Positions 52,278-60,262 of a stretch of DNA of 64,000 nucleotides are shown one piece after another. Numbering within the stretch: position 1 is the first letter of the stretch; each line of letters starts with the position of its first letter. Below the pieces are notes generated by a model. That model was not told the origin of the DNA and did no database searches. It was given only the letters and a program-made list of their open reading frames with translations. The position numbers and the translations under genes were made by a program. The stretch comes from DATBLE01 sp963841405 (lineage in GTDB: Bacteria > Actinomycetota > Thermoleophilia > Gaiellales > Gaiellaceae), in contig CAWJCM010000011.1 of NCBI GenBank assembly GCA_963841405.1, positions 62,001 through 126,000 on the forward strand. Reading direction: 5' to 3'.

Positions 52278-53757
52278 ATGCCCCCGGCCAACTGGAGAGA
52301 GCTCCCCGTCCGGCGCGCACACCTGCTGATGCGACGGTTCAGGGACGAGCGCGGCATCTCGCTGATCGAGGTGACGATCGCGCTCGTCCTGCTCGCGGTC
52401 GTCAGCGCCGCCATGGTCACGGTGCTCACCTCTGCCACCGCCGCGACGAAGCTCGCGCGCCACCGGACGATCGCGCAGCAGGCGGCCCTGGGCCAGATCG
52501 AGGCGATCAGGGCGATGGACTACAAGGACGTCGGCGTCGTCGCCGGCAACCCCTCCGGGTGTCTGGGCGTGACCACGCCGACCACCGCCTGCCCGAACTC
52601 CTCGTATCCGCCCGCCACGCTCGCCGTGAACAACGGCGGGCTGCTCGCGACGCTGACGACGCAGGTCTCGTACGTCAACGATCCCGGCCCGCTGAGCTAC
52701 ACCTCGTTCGCGAGCTACAAGAAGGTCGTCGTCACCGTCTCGCGCAACAGCGACTCGTCTCAGCTCGCGAAGGAAGTCACCTACGTCGCGCCGCCGGTGA
52801 AGGCGTCGCAGTCGAACGCGGTGATCAACGCCCGCGTCGATCGACATCGGGCCGAACCCCAGCCCGCAGATGACGAACGTGCCGGTGGCGCTGGCGACCG
52901 GCCCGAGCGCACCGCGGAACGATGTCACCGACGCCTCGGGCGCGGTCATCTTCGCCGGATTGACCCCGAACCCGACGAGTGGAGGGCAGGCCTACTACGA
53001 CCTGAGCCTGACGCCTCCGGTCGGTTACGTCACCCTCTACGACACCGTCTCGCCGGCCGCGCCGGCGCACGTCCAGCTCTCCCCCGGCCAGACGTGGCCG
53101 ACCGCGCTCTACGTCTACAAGCCGGCGACGATCTACGTCGATCTGAGGAACTCGGACGGAACGGCATTCGTGCCCGTCGGTAGCTCGACCGCCACGCTGC
53201 AGTACACGCGGAACTCGCTCCCGTACACGAAGAACGTGTCCTACACGGGCAGTCCGGTGACCGTCACCACGATGACCGAAGGCACGCAGACGGTCCAGGT
53301 GATCCCCGGGCTCGCCTACACCGCGTCGGCGCTCAACGGCGGCTTCTACGAGTACGACCCCACGACGCAGCAGCCTCAGACCTCGAAGACCGAAAACGTC
53401 CCGGACAACGGGTACCCGACGACGCTCACGCACACGTTCACGCTCACGAATGCGCCGACCGCCGCCCTGAGCGTCCAGGTCACCCGCTCGGGAATCGCCT
53501 GCAAGGGTGCGACGGTCACGATCAGCGCCGGCCCCTGGGGCGGAGCGCCGTGGAACTTCTCCGTGACCGGAACAACGAACGCAGCCACCGGCGCTGCCGC
53601 GATCCTGAACGTCCCGGTCCTTCCCAGCGGCACCACCTACACCATCTTCGGCAAGTCGAACAAGACGAGCCAGAGCCGGACCTACACCAATCAGCCCGTC
53701 TCAGCTCCGTCGACGAGCTTCAACGTCCAGCTCACGTCGGGGAGCACGACGTGCTGA
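52278..53757 (+). CDS. PilV-like minor prepilin with Ig-like C-terminal part (frame shift near 52838)
   Basis: From ATG 52278: MPPANWRELPVRRAHLLMRRFRDERGISLIEVTIALVLLAVVSAAM, a class III N-terminus (cleavage G/ISLIE) with hydrophobic helix. A pilin-like region runs to ~residue 185. There one extra base breaks the frame. Then ~305 residues of beta-rich repeats follow (VALATGPSAPRNDVTDASGAVIFAGL, YPTTLTHTFTLTNAPTAALSVQV), ending STSFNVQLTSGSTTC. Corrected length ~492 aa, long for PilV: a minor pilin carrying a large adhesin-like tip. GCCGATAA at 52259 precedes it, but without a matching -35. Overlaps the next gene. Confidence 0.75.
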
Positions 53758-54362
53758 GACTGCCCATCCGGCGGGCCGCGGCCGAGCAGGACGGCTTCAC
53801 GATGATCGAACTGATGGCCTCGATGTTCATCCTGACCGCCGGCGTGCTCGTCGCCTGGTCGGCGATCGTGTCGACGACCACGAAGACCGCCGGGCGTGCC
53901 CGGGAGCTCGCCGACCTGCAGACGGAGGTCCGGTTCGCGGTGAACACGCTGGCGGCCGACCTGCGCCAGGCCCAGTGCAAGGACACCGTCACGACGCCGG
54001 TGTCCACCTCGACCGCCACCCAGGTCACCTTCTGGTCGCCCGACCGGCTGACGCCGTACCACCTGCGCCAGGTCTCCTACCGTCTCTCGGGCGGCCAGCT
54101 CCAGCGGCAGGTCGCCACCAGCACCAACACCGACGGACCTCCATGGACGATGGGGGCGGCCGGGGCCTGGTCGACGCTGGTCGGCCGGATCACGAACGCG
54201 TCGATCTTCACCTACAAGAACGCCGCGAGCCAGACCACGACGACCGCGTCGCAGGTCGCGTCGGCAAACGTCAGCCTCATGATCGCGCCGCCCGTCGGCC
54301 TCGGCGGGGCCGGCGCGAGCTACCAGACCAACATCGCCCTCAGGTCGGACACGTGCTTCTGA
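53751..54362 (+). CDS. PilW-like minor prepilin
   Basis: 203 aa from GTG 53751 (VLRLPIRRAAAEQDGFTMIELMASMFILTAGVLVAWSAIV). Prepilin peptidase motif G/FTMIE with Glu5 and a following hydrophobic helix. The body (LADLQTEVRFAVNTLAADLRQA, then VTFWSPDRLTPYHLRQVSYRLSGGQLQRQV) resembles PilW/GspJ minor pilins. Overlaps both neighbours, so the three genes form a translational unit that probably primes pilus assembly. Confidence 0.85.
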   Translation: MLRLPIRRAAAEQDGFTMIELMASMFILTAGVLVAWSAIVSTTTKTAGRARELADLQTEVRFAVNTLAADLRQAQCKDTVTTPVSTSTATQVTFWSPDRLTPYHLRQVSYRLSGGQLQRQVATSTNTDGPPWTMGAAGAWSTLVGRITNASIFTYKNAASQTTTTASQVASANVSLMIAPPVGLGGAGASYQTNIALRSDTCF

Positions 54363-55789
54363 GGAATCGCATCCTGAGGGACGAGCGCGGCACGGCGATG
54401 GTGCTGGTCGTGTTCCTCACGGCCGCCGTGGCGCTGCTGTCCGTGAGCCTCATCGACCTCGTCCGCGGCGACTCGACCCGGGCGGCGAAGGCCACGGTCA
54501 GCGACGCGTCGTTCCAGGCAGCGGAAGCCGGGCTCGACGACTACACGTCAAAGCTCCTCGACGACAACCAGTTCTACCTCCACGACGTCGCGCTGGGCGA
54601 GTCCACGCGCCGCTCGTCCGGCGGCACGCTGGTCTCGCCCGGCGCCTCCACCCCCACGGCCTGGACCTACGGCACGACCTGGACATACCCGAACGGCAAG
54701 GACAACTGGCGTTCCCTGACCAACGGCTACGAGTACAACGTCCAGCTCACCGCTCCGACCGTCACCAACAAGTGGGCGATTGTCGTCGCCACCGGCCGGA
54801 GGCAGGGCACCACCTCGCCGTCACGCGTGATCGAGGAGTGGCTGCGCCCCTCGTCGGTCGCCGACTTCCAGATGATCTCGAACATCTCCGTCAGCTACGG
54901 AAGCGCAGCGACGACGTTCGGGAAGATCTACGCCAACGGCAACATCAACCACGCCGGCACTGCGTTCGCGAACCTGTACGCCGAGAACAGCGTCACGGGC
55001 AGCCCGACGATGCTGAACGGCGCCCTCAAGTACGACAGCTCGAACATCGGGACGGTGATCAAGTCACACCCGATCAACTTCTCCAGCTTCGCAACGTCGC
55101 TCGTCGACATCCAGCGGGCCTCACAGCTGAGCGGGATCTACCTCAACGACGCCACCGCCGGCGCCTGGCAGCTGACTTTCAACAGCGACGGGACGGTGAA
55201 CGTCAAGAAGTGCAACGGCACCAACCAGACGAGCTCGTCCCCGCCGACCTGCAACCAGGTCGCCGGCTATCCCAAGCCGGTGCCGGCGAACGGCGCCATC
55301 TACGCCGAGCAGAACGCGATCATCGCCGGCGGCACCTCGAGCTGCACCGATCCGGGTCGGCCCGGCTACCTGCCGGTGCGCAACCTCACGAACGCGGTCT
55401 GCGTCAACGGCCGGGTGACCGTCGCCTCGAACAACCAGATCATCATCGGCGACGACATCGGCTACGTGAACTCCGCCGGCGGCGACGACGTCCTCGGACT
55501 GATCGCGAAGGGCGACATGATCGTGGCCGAATGGGCCCCGCAGACGCTGAACTGGCGTGCGGCGACGATCGCCCAGACCGGCCAGTGGAGCTCGGCGAGC
55601 TCGGGCGGCAGCCACAACACGATGACGTTCATGGGCTCGACGGCGACCGCCCAGGGCGGGCAGATGTCGATGTTCACCGCCCGTAACTACAACTACGACG
55701 ACTCGCTGCTGTACCTGCAGCCGCCGTGGTTCCCGACGATCGGCGACGCCTACACCGTCCTCCTCTTCCGGGAGCTGCCGGCGACGTAG
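54353..55789 (+). CDS. PilX-like pilus assembly protein
   Basis: 478 aa from GTG 54353 (VLLRNRILRDERGTAMVLVVFLTAAVALLSVSLIDLVRGDS). The N-terminus matches PilX (ERG-AMVLV helix, then AAEAGLDDYTSKLL) but lacks Glu5, as usual for PilX/GspK. The long C-terminal part (YANGNINHAGTAFANLYAENSVTG, SNNQIIIGDDIGYVNSAGGDDVLGLIAKGDMIV) is a beta-helix-like repeat found in large actinobacterial PilX-type proteins. It likely caps the pilus tip with the two preceding minor pilins. Confidence 0.82.
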   Translation: MLLRNRILRDERGTAMVLVVFLTAAVALLSVSLIDLVRGDSTRAAKATVSDASFQAAEAGLDDYTSKLLDDNQFYLHDVALGESTRRSSGGTLVSPGASTPTAWTYGTTWTYPNGKDNWRSLTNGYEYNVQLTAPTVTNKWAIVVATGRRQGTTSPSRVIEEWLRPSSVADFQMISNISVSYGSAATTFGKIYANGNINHAGTAFANLYAENSVTGSPTMLNGALKYDSSNIGTVIKSHPINFSSFATSLVDIQRASQLSGIYLNDATAGAWQLTFNSDGTVNVKKCNGTNQTSSSPPTCNQVAGYPKPVPANGAIYAEQNAIIAGGTSSCTDPGRPGYLPVRNLTNAVCVNGRVTVASNNQIIIGDDIGYVNSAGGDDVLGLIAKGDMIVAEWAPQTLNWRAATIAQTGQWSSASSGGSHNTMTFMGSTATAQGGQMSMFTARNYNYDDSLLYLQPPWFPTIGDAYTVLLFRELPAT

Positions 55790-55795
55790 CGCGGC

Positions 55796-55824
55796 CTCAA
55801 GCGCGCACCCGCCGATGCCGATAA
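55796..55824 (+). promoter_or_regulatory. sigma-28/WhiG-type promoter (P2)
   Basis: CTCAAG (55796-55801), 15-nt spacer, GCCGATAA (55817-55824), then 7 nt to ATG 55832. One mismatch from the CTAAAG-N15-GCCGATAA consensus. A leaderless transcript is expected. It lies directly after the PilX stop. Confidence 0.7.
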
Positions 55825-55831
55825 CACGAAC

Positions 55832-56431
55832 ATGACCCGCACTCTCGACCCCCGCGCCCGCCTGCTCCTGCTCGTCCTGCTGCTCGTCCTCGCAGCAGGC
55901 GTCGCAGGCTTCATGGCGGTCACCCGCCTGCACGGCTCGAGCGACTCCCAGCCGACCGCCGCCCCCGTGCCGGTGACGCATAGGCCGGCCACGACGGCGG
56001 TCGCGAAGCCGCACTCGGCGGCCAGCTCCGCCAGGCTGCACGCAGCCCCCGCGAAGCACCGGACGGTCGCCAAGGCTCCGGTGCATCCCGCGCCCAAGTC
56101 GAAGCCGGCGGCCGCTCCGAACCAGCTCCCCGCCGTGATCCGCCGCGCGCTGGCCGCCGACCAGGTGGTCGTCGTCGCGCTGTACGACCCGCGGGCGAAG
56201 ATCGACGGGGCCGCGCTGGCGGAGGCCAGGGCCGGTGCAAAGCTGGCAGGCAGCTCCTTCGCTCCCATCGACGTGCGCGGCCACGGCGTCGACTCGCTGA
56301 ACGCGAAGTACGGCGCCGTCCAGGATCCGGCCGTGCTCGTCCTCCGCCCGCCCGATTCGCTCGTCGTCCGGATCGACGGCTTCGCCGACCGCGACACGGT
56401 CGCCCAGGCGGCCGACAACGCCGCCTCGTGA
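55832..56431 (+). CDS. membrane-anchored protein with thioredoxin-like domain
   Basis: 199 aa. N-terminal transmembrane helix (LLLLVLLLVLAAGVAGFMAV), then a Pro/Ala/Lys linker, then a ~90-residue domain (ADQVVVVALYDPRAKIDGAALAEARAGAKLAGSSFAPIDV, then PAVLVLRPPDSLVVRIDGFADRDTVAQ). The fold pattern is thioredoxin-like, but the CxxC is absent, so it is not an oxidoreductase. Preceded by sigma-28-like promoter P2 and coupled to the next gene (GTGA). An assembly or scaffolding role in pilus function is inferred only from context. Confidence 0.7.
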   Translation: MTRTLDPRARLLLLVLLLVLAAGVAGFMAVTRLHGSSDSQPTAAPVPVTHRPATTAVAKPHSAASSARLHAAPAKHRTVAKAPVHPAPKSKPAAAPNQLPAVIRRALAADQVVVVALYDPRAKIDGAALAEARAGAKLAGSSFAPIDVRGHGVDSLNAKYGAVQDPAVLVLRPPDSLVVRIDGFADRDTVAQAADNAAS

Positions 56432-56766
56432 TCCGCTTCGGCCGGCACACCGCGCCGGCCGAGGAGCCCGCCTGGAACGACCTCTGGGCGGTCTCGCCCG
56501 AGCCCGTCGCGCCGACCGCAGAGCCCTCGGAGGGTCGCGAGCTGTTCGTCCGGCACGCGCGCAAGGACGGAAAGATGGTGGCGATGCTCCGCGCAGTCGA
56601 CCACGGCTCGTCGTGCGTGGTCGAGGCGGAGGTGTGCCCGAACGGCACCACGCAGCTCGTCCACCCCGGCCCGTACACCTTCGCCGACGCGAACCAGGCG
56701 AGCGCCTTCGTCACGGAAGCGGTCGCGGCCCTGATGTACCTGGGCTGCGACATCCAAGCCCACTGA
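56428..56766 (+). CDS. small conserved-looking protein in the pilus cluster
   Basis: 112 aa from GTG 56428 (VIRFGRHTAPAEEPAWNDLWAVSPEP). No signal peptide or membrane helix. The C-terminal ~75 residues (GRELFVRHARKDGKMVAMLRAVDHGSSCVVEAEVCPNG, then YTFADANQASAFVTEAVAALMYLGCDIQ) look like a small alpha/beta domain I do not recognise. Its stop codon is directly followed by repeat A. Confidence 0.65.
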   Translation: MIRFGRHTAPAEEPAWNDLWAVSPEPVAPTAEPSEGRELFVRHARKDGKMVAMLRAVDHGSSCVVEAEVCPNGTTQLVHPGPYTFADANQASAFVTEAVAALMYLGCDIQAH

Positions 56767-57204
56767 ACGCTCGCTCCGCTCGCTTCATGGGGGAACCCCT
56801 GGTTCCCCCATGGACCCCCTCCTTGCGAGCGGCAGCGGAGTATCGGTGTTCACGGAGCCGTCGGATGTATCTCCAGCTTCCAATGCCCGCAGACCTCATC
56901 TCGTCAGCGAGCCGCTGCCGCCATGTCGGCAGCGGCGCCGGTTGGCAGACCCCGCGGGGACAGGCTTCAGCCTGTCCCCGGGCCTTCTGCGTGACGCAAT
57001 CGAAAGGCACGGGACAGGCTGAAGCCTGTCCCTTCCGTTCCGCCGCCGCGGCCGACATGGCGGCCGCGGCTACGATCGGTTGAGGGGTGCGCGCACGTCG
57101 GCATCGCGAGACCAGCCGCCGGCTCCGCAACCACATGTCTTGCGAGGGCGCCCGCAAGGAGGGGGTCCGTGGGGGAACCAGGGGTTCCCCCACGAGAGCG
57201 AGCG
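56767..57204. repeat. mirror-image composite repeat array A-B-C-C-B-A
   Basis: This 438-bp space between two converging genes has no ORF but six palindromes in mirrored order. A: 56786-56812 (CATGGGGGAACC / GGTTCCCCCATG). B: 56911-56936 (GCCGCTGCCG / CGGCAGCGGC, loop CCATGT). C: 56955-56980 (CGGGGACAGGCT / AGCCTGTCCCCG). C: 57011-57032 (GGGACAGGCT / AGCCTGTCCC). B: 57045-57070 (GCCGCGGCCG / CGGCCGCGGC, loop ACATGG). A: 57168-57194 (CGTGGGGGAACC / GGTTCCCCCACG). The A units carry the same flank (GCAAGGAGGGGGTCC on the outer side of the palindrome; GAGCGAGCG toward the stop) in opposite orientation. Each begins right after a stop codon. Confidence 0.85.
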
Positions 57205-58989
57205 TCAGCCGGTGACGCGGGCCAGCTCTTCGATCGACGTCAGGCCCGAGGCGACCTTGGCCATGCCGTCGTCCCACAGGGTCTTCATGCCGGACGACAT
57301 CGCCTCGCGCTCGACCTCGTCGCGGCCGGCCCTTCTCACCGCCAACTCGGCCAGCCCCTCGTTCATCAGCATCAGCTGGAAGATCCCGATCCGGCCCTTG
57401 TAGCCGGTCTGGTTGCAGCGCGGGCAGCCGCGCTTGCGGTACAGAACCATCCCGTCGGACGACGCGGCGACGTCCGGCCCAACCCGCGCCTCGATCAGCT
57501 CCTCGACGCTCGGCGTGTACATCTCGCAGCAGTGCGTGCAGAGCTTGCGGGCGAGCCGCTGGGCCAGCACAGCCGAGACCGCCGAGGCGGTCAGGAACGG
57601 CTCGACCCCCATCTCGTTCAGCCGGGTCAGCGTGCTCGGCGCGTCGTTCGTGTGCAGCGTCGAGAGGACGAGGTGACCGGTGAGGGCGGCCTCGATCGCC
57701 ATCTTCGCCGTCTCGCCGTCGCGGACCTCGCCGACCATGACCACGTCGGGGTCGGAACGGAGGATCGAGCGCAGCGCGGTCGCGAAGGTCAGTCCTGCCC
57801 GCACGTTGATCTGCATCTGGTTGACGCCGGCGAGCCGGTACTCGACCGGGTCCTCGACGGTGATCACGTTGATCTCCGGCCGGGCGATCTGGGTCAGCGC
57901 AGCGTACAACGACGTCGACTTGCCGGAGCCGGTCGGCCCGGTGACGAAGATCGCGCCCGTCGGCCTGGCGATCAGCGAGCCGAACGTCGCCCGCATCTCG
58001 TCCGACATGCCCAGCACCTCGAGCGACGGCGCCTGCTTCGACTTGTCGAGCAGGCGCAGGACGACCGTCTCGCCGGCAACCGTCGGCAGCGTCGCCATGC
58101 GGATGTCGAGCAGGCGGCCCGCGGACGCGGCGCGGAGCGAGATCCGCCCGTCCTGCGGCTTGCGGCGCTCCGCGATGTCCATCTTCGCCAGCACCTTCAA
58201 GCGTGTGGTCACCCCGGCCATGTGCTGCTTGGGGATCCGCTGCATCTCGTGCAGCACGCCGTCGATCCGGAACCGGACGAGCAGCCCGTCCTCCTGGGCC
58301 TCGAAGTGGACGTCGCTCGCCCCGTCCTCGGCCGCCTCGAGCATGATCGAGTTGACGATGCGGACGATCGGCCCGTCCGAGACGCCGTCTTCCTCCTCGA
58401 GGTCGGCGACGGCATCGTCCTCCACTTCCTCCTCGTCGAGCGTCTCGATCACCGCGTCCGAGACGCGGTCCAGCCGGTCGAGCTCGGCGGTGATCTCGTC
58501 GCGCGCGGCGACGCCGAGCGAGAGCTGGTAGCGGGTCGCGAGCCGGAGCTCGTCGATTGCCTGGACGTTCTGCGGGTCGGCAAGCGCGACGTGGAGGGTC
58601 TCGCCCTCGAGGCGGTACGGCAGGGCAACCGCCCGGCGAAGCGTGCGCACCGGCATGTGCGTGCTCGCGTCGGCCGAGACGCCGGTCAGCCGCAGGTCGA
58701 CGAGCGGCAGCCGGTGGCGGGCGGCGAGCATCCGCGCCACGCCCTCGCTCGAGGCCAGCCCCTCCGAGACGAGCGCCTCGGCGACGGTGGCGCCCTGGCG
58801 GGCCGCGCCACGGACGAGCGCGAGGCGGTCGAGCGGGACGAGCCCCGTCGCCTCGATCAGGTCGGCGACGAGCTCGGCCGGCTCGTTGTGGATTCCGGCC
58901 CCCTGGACCGGTGCGGCAGCGGTTTCCGCGTGCTCCTCGACCGCCCTCAGGGGGCGGAGCTCGGGCGGCTCGTGCGGCATGTCCCCCAC
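57205..58989 (-). CDS. pilB: type IV pilus extension ATPase PilB (copy 1)
   Basis: 594 aa. N-terminal MshEN/GSPII_E domain (~residues 30-150, a possible c-di-GMP binding module), then the ATPase: Walker A GPTGSGKSTS, Asp box TVEDPVEYRL, Walker B DPDVVMVGEVRDGET, His box HLVLSTLHTNDAP. A tetracysteine zinc site (LCTHCCEMY and GCPRCNQTGYKGRIGIFQL) is intact. It assembles pili by driving PilC. In operon after pilD. Its stop is followed by repeat A. Confidence 0.95.
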   Translation of the reverse strand: MGDMPHEPPELRPLRAVEEHAETAAAPVQGAGIHNEPAELVADLIEATGLVPLDRLALVRGAARQGATVAEALVSEGLASSEGVARMLAARHRLPLVDLRLTGVSADASTHMPVRTLRRAVALPYRLEGETLHVALADPQNVQAIDELRLATRYQLSLGVAARDEITAELDRLDRVSDAVIETLDEEEVEDDAVADLEEEDGVSDGPIVRIVNSIMLEAAEDGASDVHFEAQEDGLLVRFRIDGVLHEMQRIPKQHMAGVTTRLKVLAKMDIAERRKPQDGRISLRAASAGRLLDIRMATLPTVAGETVVLRLLDKSKQAPSLEVLGMSDEMRATFGSLIARPTGAIFVTGPTGSGKSTSLYAALTQIARPEINVITVEDPVEYRLAGVNQMQINVRAGLTFATALRSILRSDPDVVMVGEVRDGETAKMAIEAALTGHLVLSTLHTNDAPSTLTRLNEMGVEPFLTASAVSAVLAQRLARKLCTHCCEMYTPSVEELIEARVGPDVAASSDGMVLYRKRGCPRCNQTGYKGRIGIFQLMLMNEGLAELAVRRAGRDEVEREAMSSGMKTLWDDGMAKVASGLTSIEELARVTG

Positions 58990-58999
58990 ACCCCGCGCC

Positions 59000-59746
59000 T
59001 CAGAGGAAGCTCGTGTAGGCGTGGATCAGCGCATCGCCTGCGAACAGTGCGACCACCGACCCGAGCGCGAGGAACGGCGCGAACGGGATCGCCATCTTGC
59101 GTGCGCCCGACCCGTGCCTGGCGAAGAGGAAGATCGCCGGCACGATCGCGAAGAGCATCCCGAGCGGGAGCGCGACCACGACCGTGCGCCCGAGCGCGAC
59201 GCCCATCAACAGCGCCAGCTTCACGTCGCCCATGCCCATCCCGCCCGGATAGGCGAGTGCGACGAGCAGCAGGAACACCGACGCGCCCAGGCCCGCCGCC
59301 GCCCACTCGGGGCTCGGCTCCCAGGCCGTCATCAGGACGAGAACGACCGCGGCCGCCGGCAGCACGACCCGGTTCGGGACGATCCGGTGCGTCAGGTCGG
59401 TGGCGGTGATCACGACCAGGGCCGCGCAGAAGACGGCCGCAGCCGCAGCGTGCAGCGTCAGCCCGAAGGCGAAGAGACAGGCGACCAGCAGCACCGCGGT
59501 CGCCAGCTCGACAGCCGGATAGAGAGGACTGATCCTCGTCCCGCACGAGCGGCAGCGTCCGCGCAGCAGCGCGTAGCTGAGCAGCGGGACGTTGTCGTAC
59601 CAGGAGATCTGCTCCGCGCACGCACCGCAGGCCGAGCGCGGGTGCAGGAGCGAGCGGCGCTCGGGCAGCCGGGCGGCGACGACGTTCAGGAAGCTCCCGA
59701 CCGCGAGCCCTGGCAGCACCGCGAACGCTCCGAGGGCGACGGCCAT
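59000..59746 (-). CDS. pilD: prepilin peptidase/N-methyltransferase PilD
   Basis: 248 aa with about seven transmembrane helices. The N-terminal cytoplasmic domain has the two zinc CxxC pairs (ACGAC, CRSC). The aspartyl protease residues lie in TATDLTHRIVPN and GMGMGDVKLALLMG. It cleaves and methylates the prepilins encoded at 49.6-54 kb. It lies between the PASTA gene and pilB. Confidence 0.95.
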   Translation of the reverse strand: MAVALGAFAVLPGLAVGSFLNVVAARLPERRSLLHPRSACGACAEQISWYDNVPLLSYALLRGRCRSCGTRISPLYPAVELATAVLLVACLFAFGLTLHAAAAAVFCAALVVITATDLTHRIVPNRVVLPAAAVVLVLMTAWEPSPEWAAAGLGASVFLLLVALAYPGGMGMGDVKLALLMGVALGRTVVVALPLGMLFAIVPAIFLFARHGSGARKMAIPFAPFLALGSVVALFAGDALIHAYTSFL

Positions 59747-60217
59747 CTACCCGGGACGGACGACGGGCCTGACTCTCGGGACGATTCTCGACGCGGGCTG
59801 GTTGCCCGGCAGCAGGACGGTCGTTCCGGCATAGGGCGAGCGGTTGTCGGGCTGGCCTCGCTCCGGGTAGTTCTGGTTTCGCGAGAGGGTGAGCGTGATC
59901 GTGGGCGCGCCGGTGTCCTGGACGACCGAGCCGGCGACCGGCTCCTGCGTGGCCACCGTGTTGCCGGCGAAGCCCTTCACCGCGCCGCTCACGCGCCAGG
60001 CGAACCCGCCGTCCTGGAGGATTCCCTTGGCGAAGACGTACGCCTGGCCGGTCACCTGCGGCACGACCAGCGTCTTCGGGCCGGCCGAGACCGGCACCAG
60101 CGTGGGCCGCTGCGGGGCGACCCGGTCGGCGGCGAGCGTCAGCGTCCCGCCGGCGACCAGGAGACCGACGAAGGTGGCGGCGACGCCGCGGATCAGAAGT
60201 GCTGCAAGCCTGATCAT
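59747..60217 (-). CDS. membrane-anchored PASTA-domain protein
   Basis: 156 aa. Signal/anchor helix (ALLIRGVAATFVGLLVAGGTL), one PASTA domain (~residues 50-113: LVVPQVTGQAYVFAKGILQDGGFAWRVSGAVKGFAGNTVATQEPVAGSVVQDTGAPTITLTLS), then a Pro/Arg tail. PASTA domains bind uncross-linked peptidoglycan. Here the domain stands alone, not on a kinase or PBP. It heads the pilD-pilB operon behind promoter P3, so it may guide pilus assembly to sites of wall growth (inference). Confidence 0.85.
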   Translation of the reverse strand: MIRLAALLIRGVAATFVGLLVAGGTLTLAADRVAPQRPTLVPVSAGPKTLVVPQVTGQAYVFAKGILQDGGFAWRVSGAVKGFAGNTVATQEPVAGSVVQDTGAPTITLTLSRNQNYPERGQPDNRSPYAGTTVLLPGNQPASRIVPRVRPVVRPG

Positions 60218-60226
60218 TCCCGGCTT

Positions 60227-60255
60227 TCATCGGCCGAATCCGGCCGGAACTTGAG
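60227..60255 (-). promoter_or_regulatory. sigma-28/WhiG-type promoter of the PASTA-pilD-pilB operon (P3)
   Basis: Minus strand CTCAAG (60255-60250), 15-nt spacer, GCCGATGA (60234-60227), then 9 nt to ATG 60217. The -35 is identical to that of P2. The promoter lies in the 45-bp gap after the transglycosylase gene. Confidence 0.7.
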
Positions 60256-60262
60256 GGCCGCC

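Noticed and set aside
32377..52840. Widespread programmed +1 frameshifting as a new decoding system
   Set aside because: Sites share no motif, hungry codon or stop codon, and some genes (glycosyltransferase, pilin) have several breaks plus compensated pairs. Decay or sequence error explains this better.
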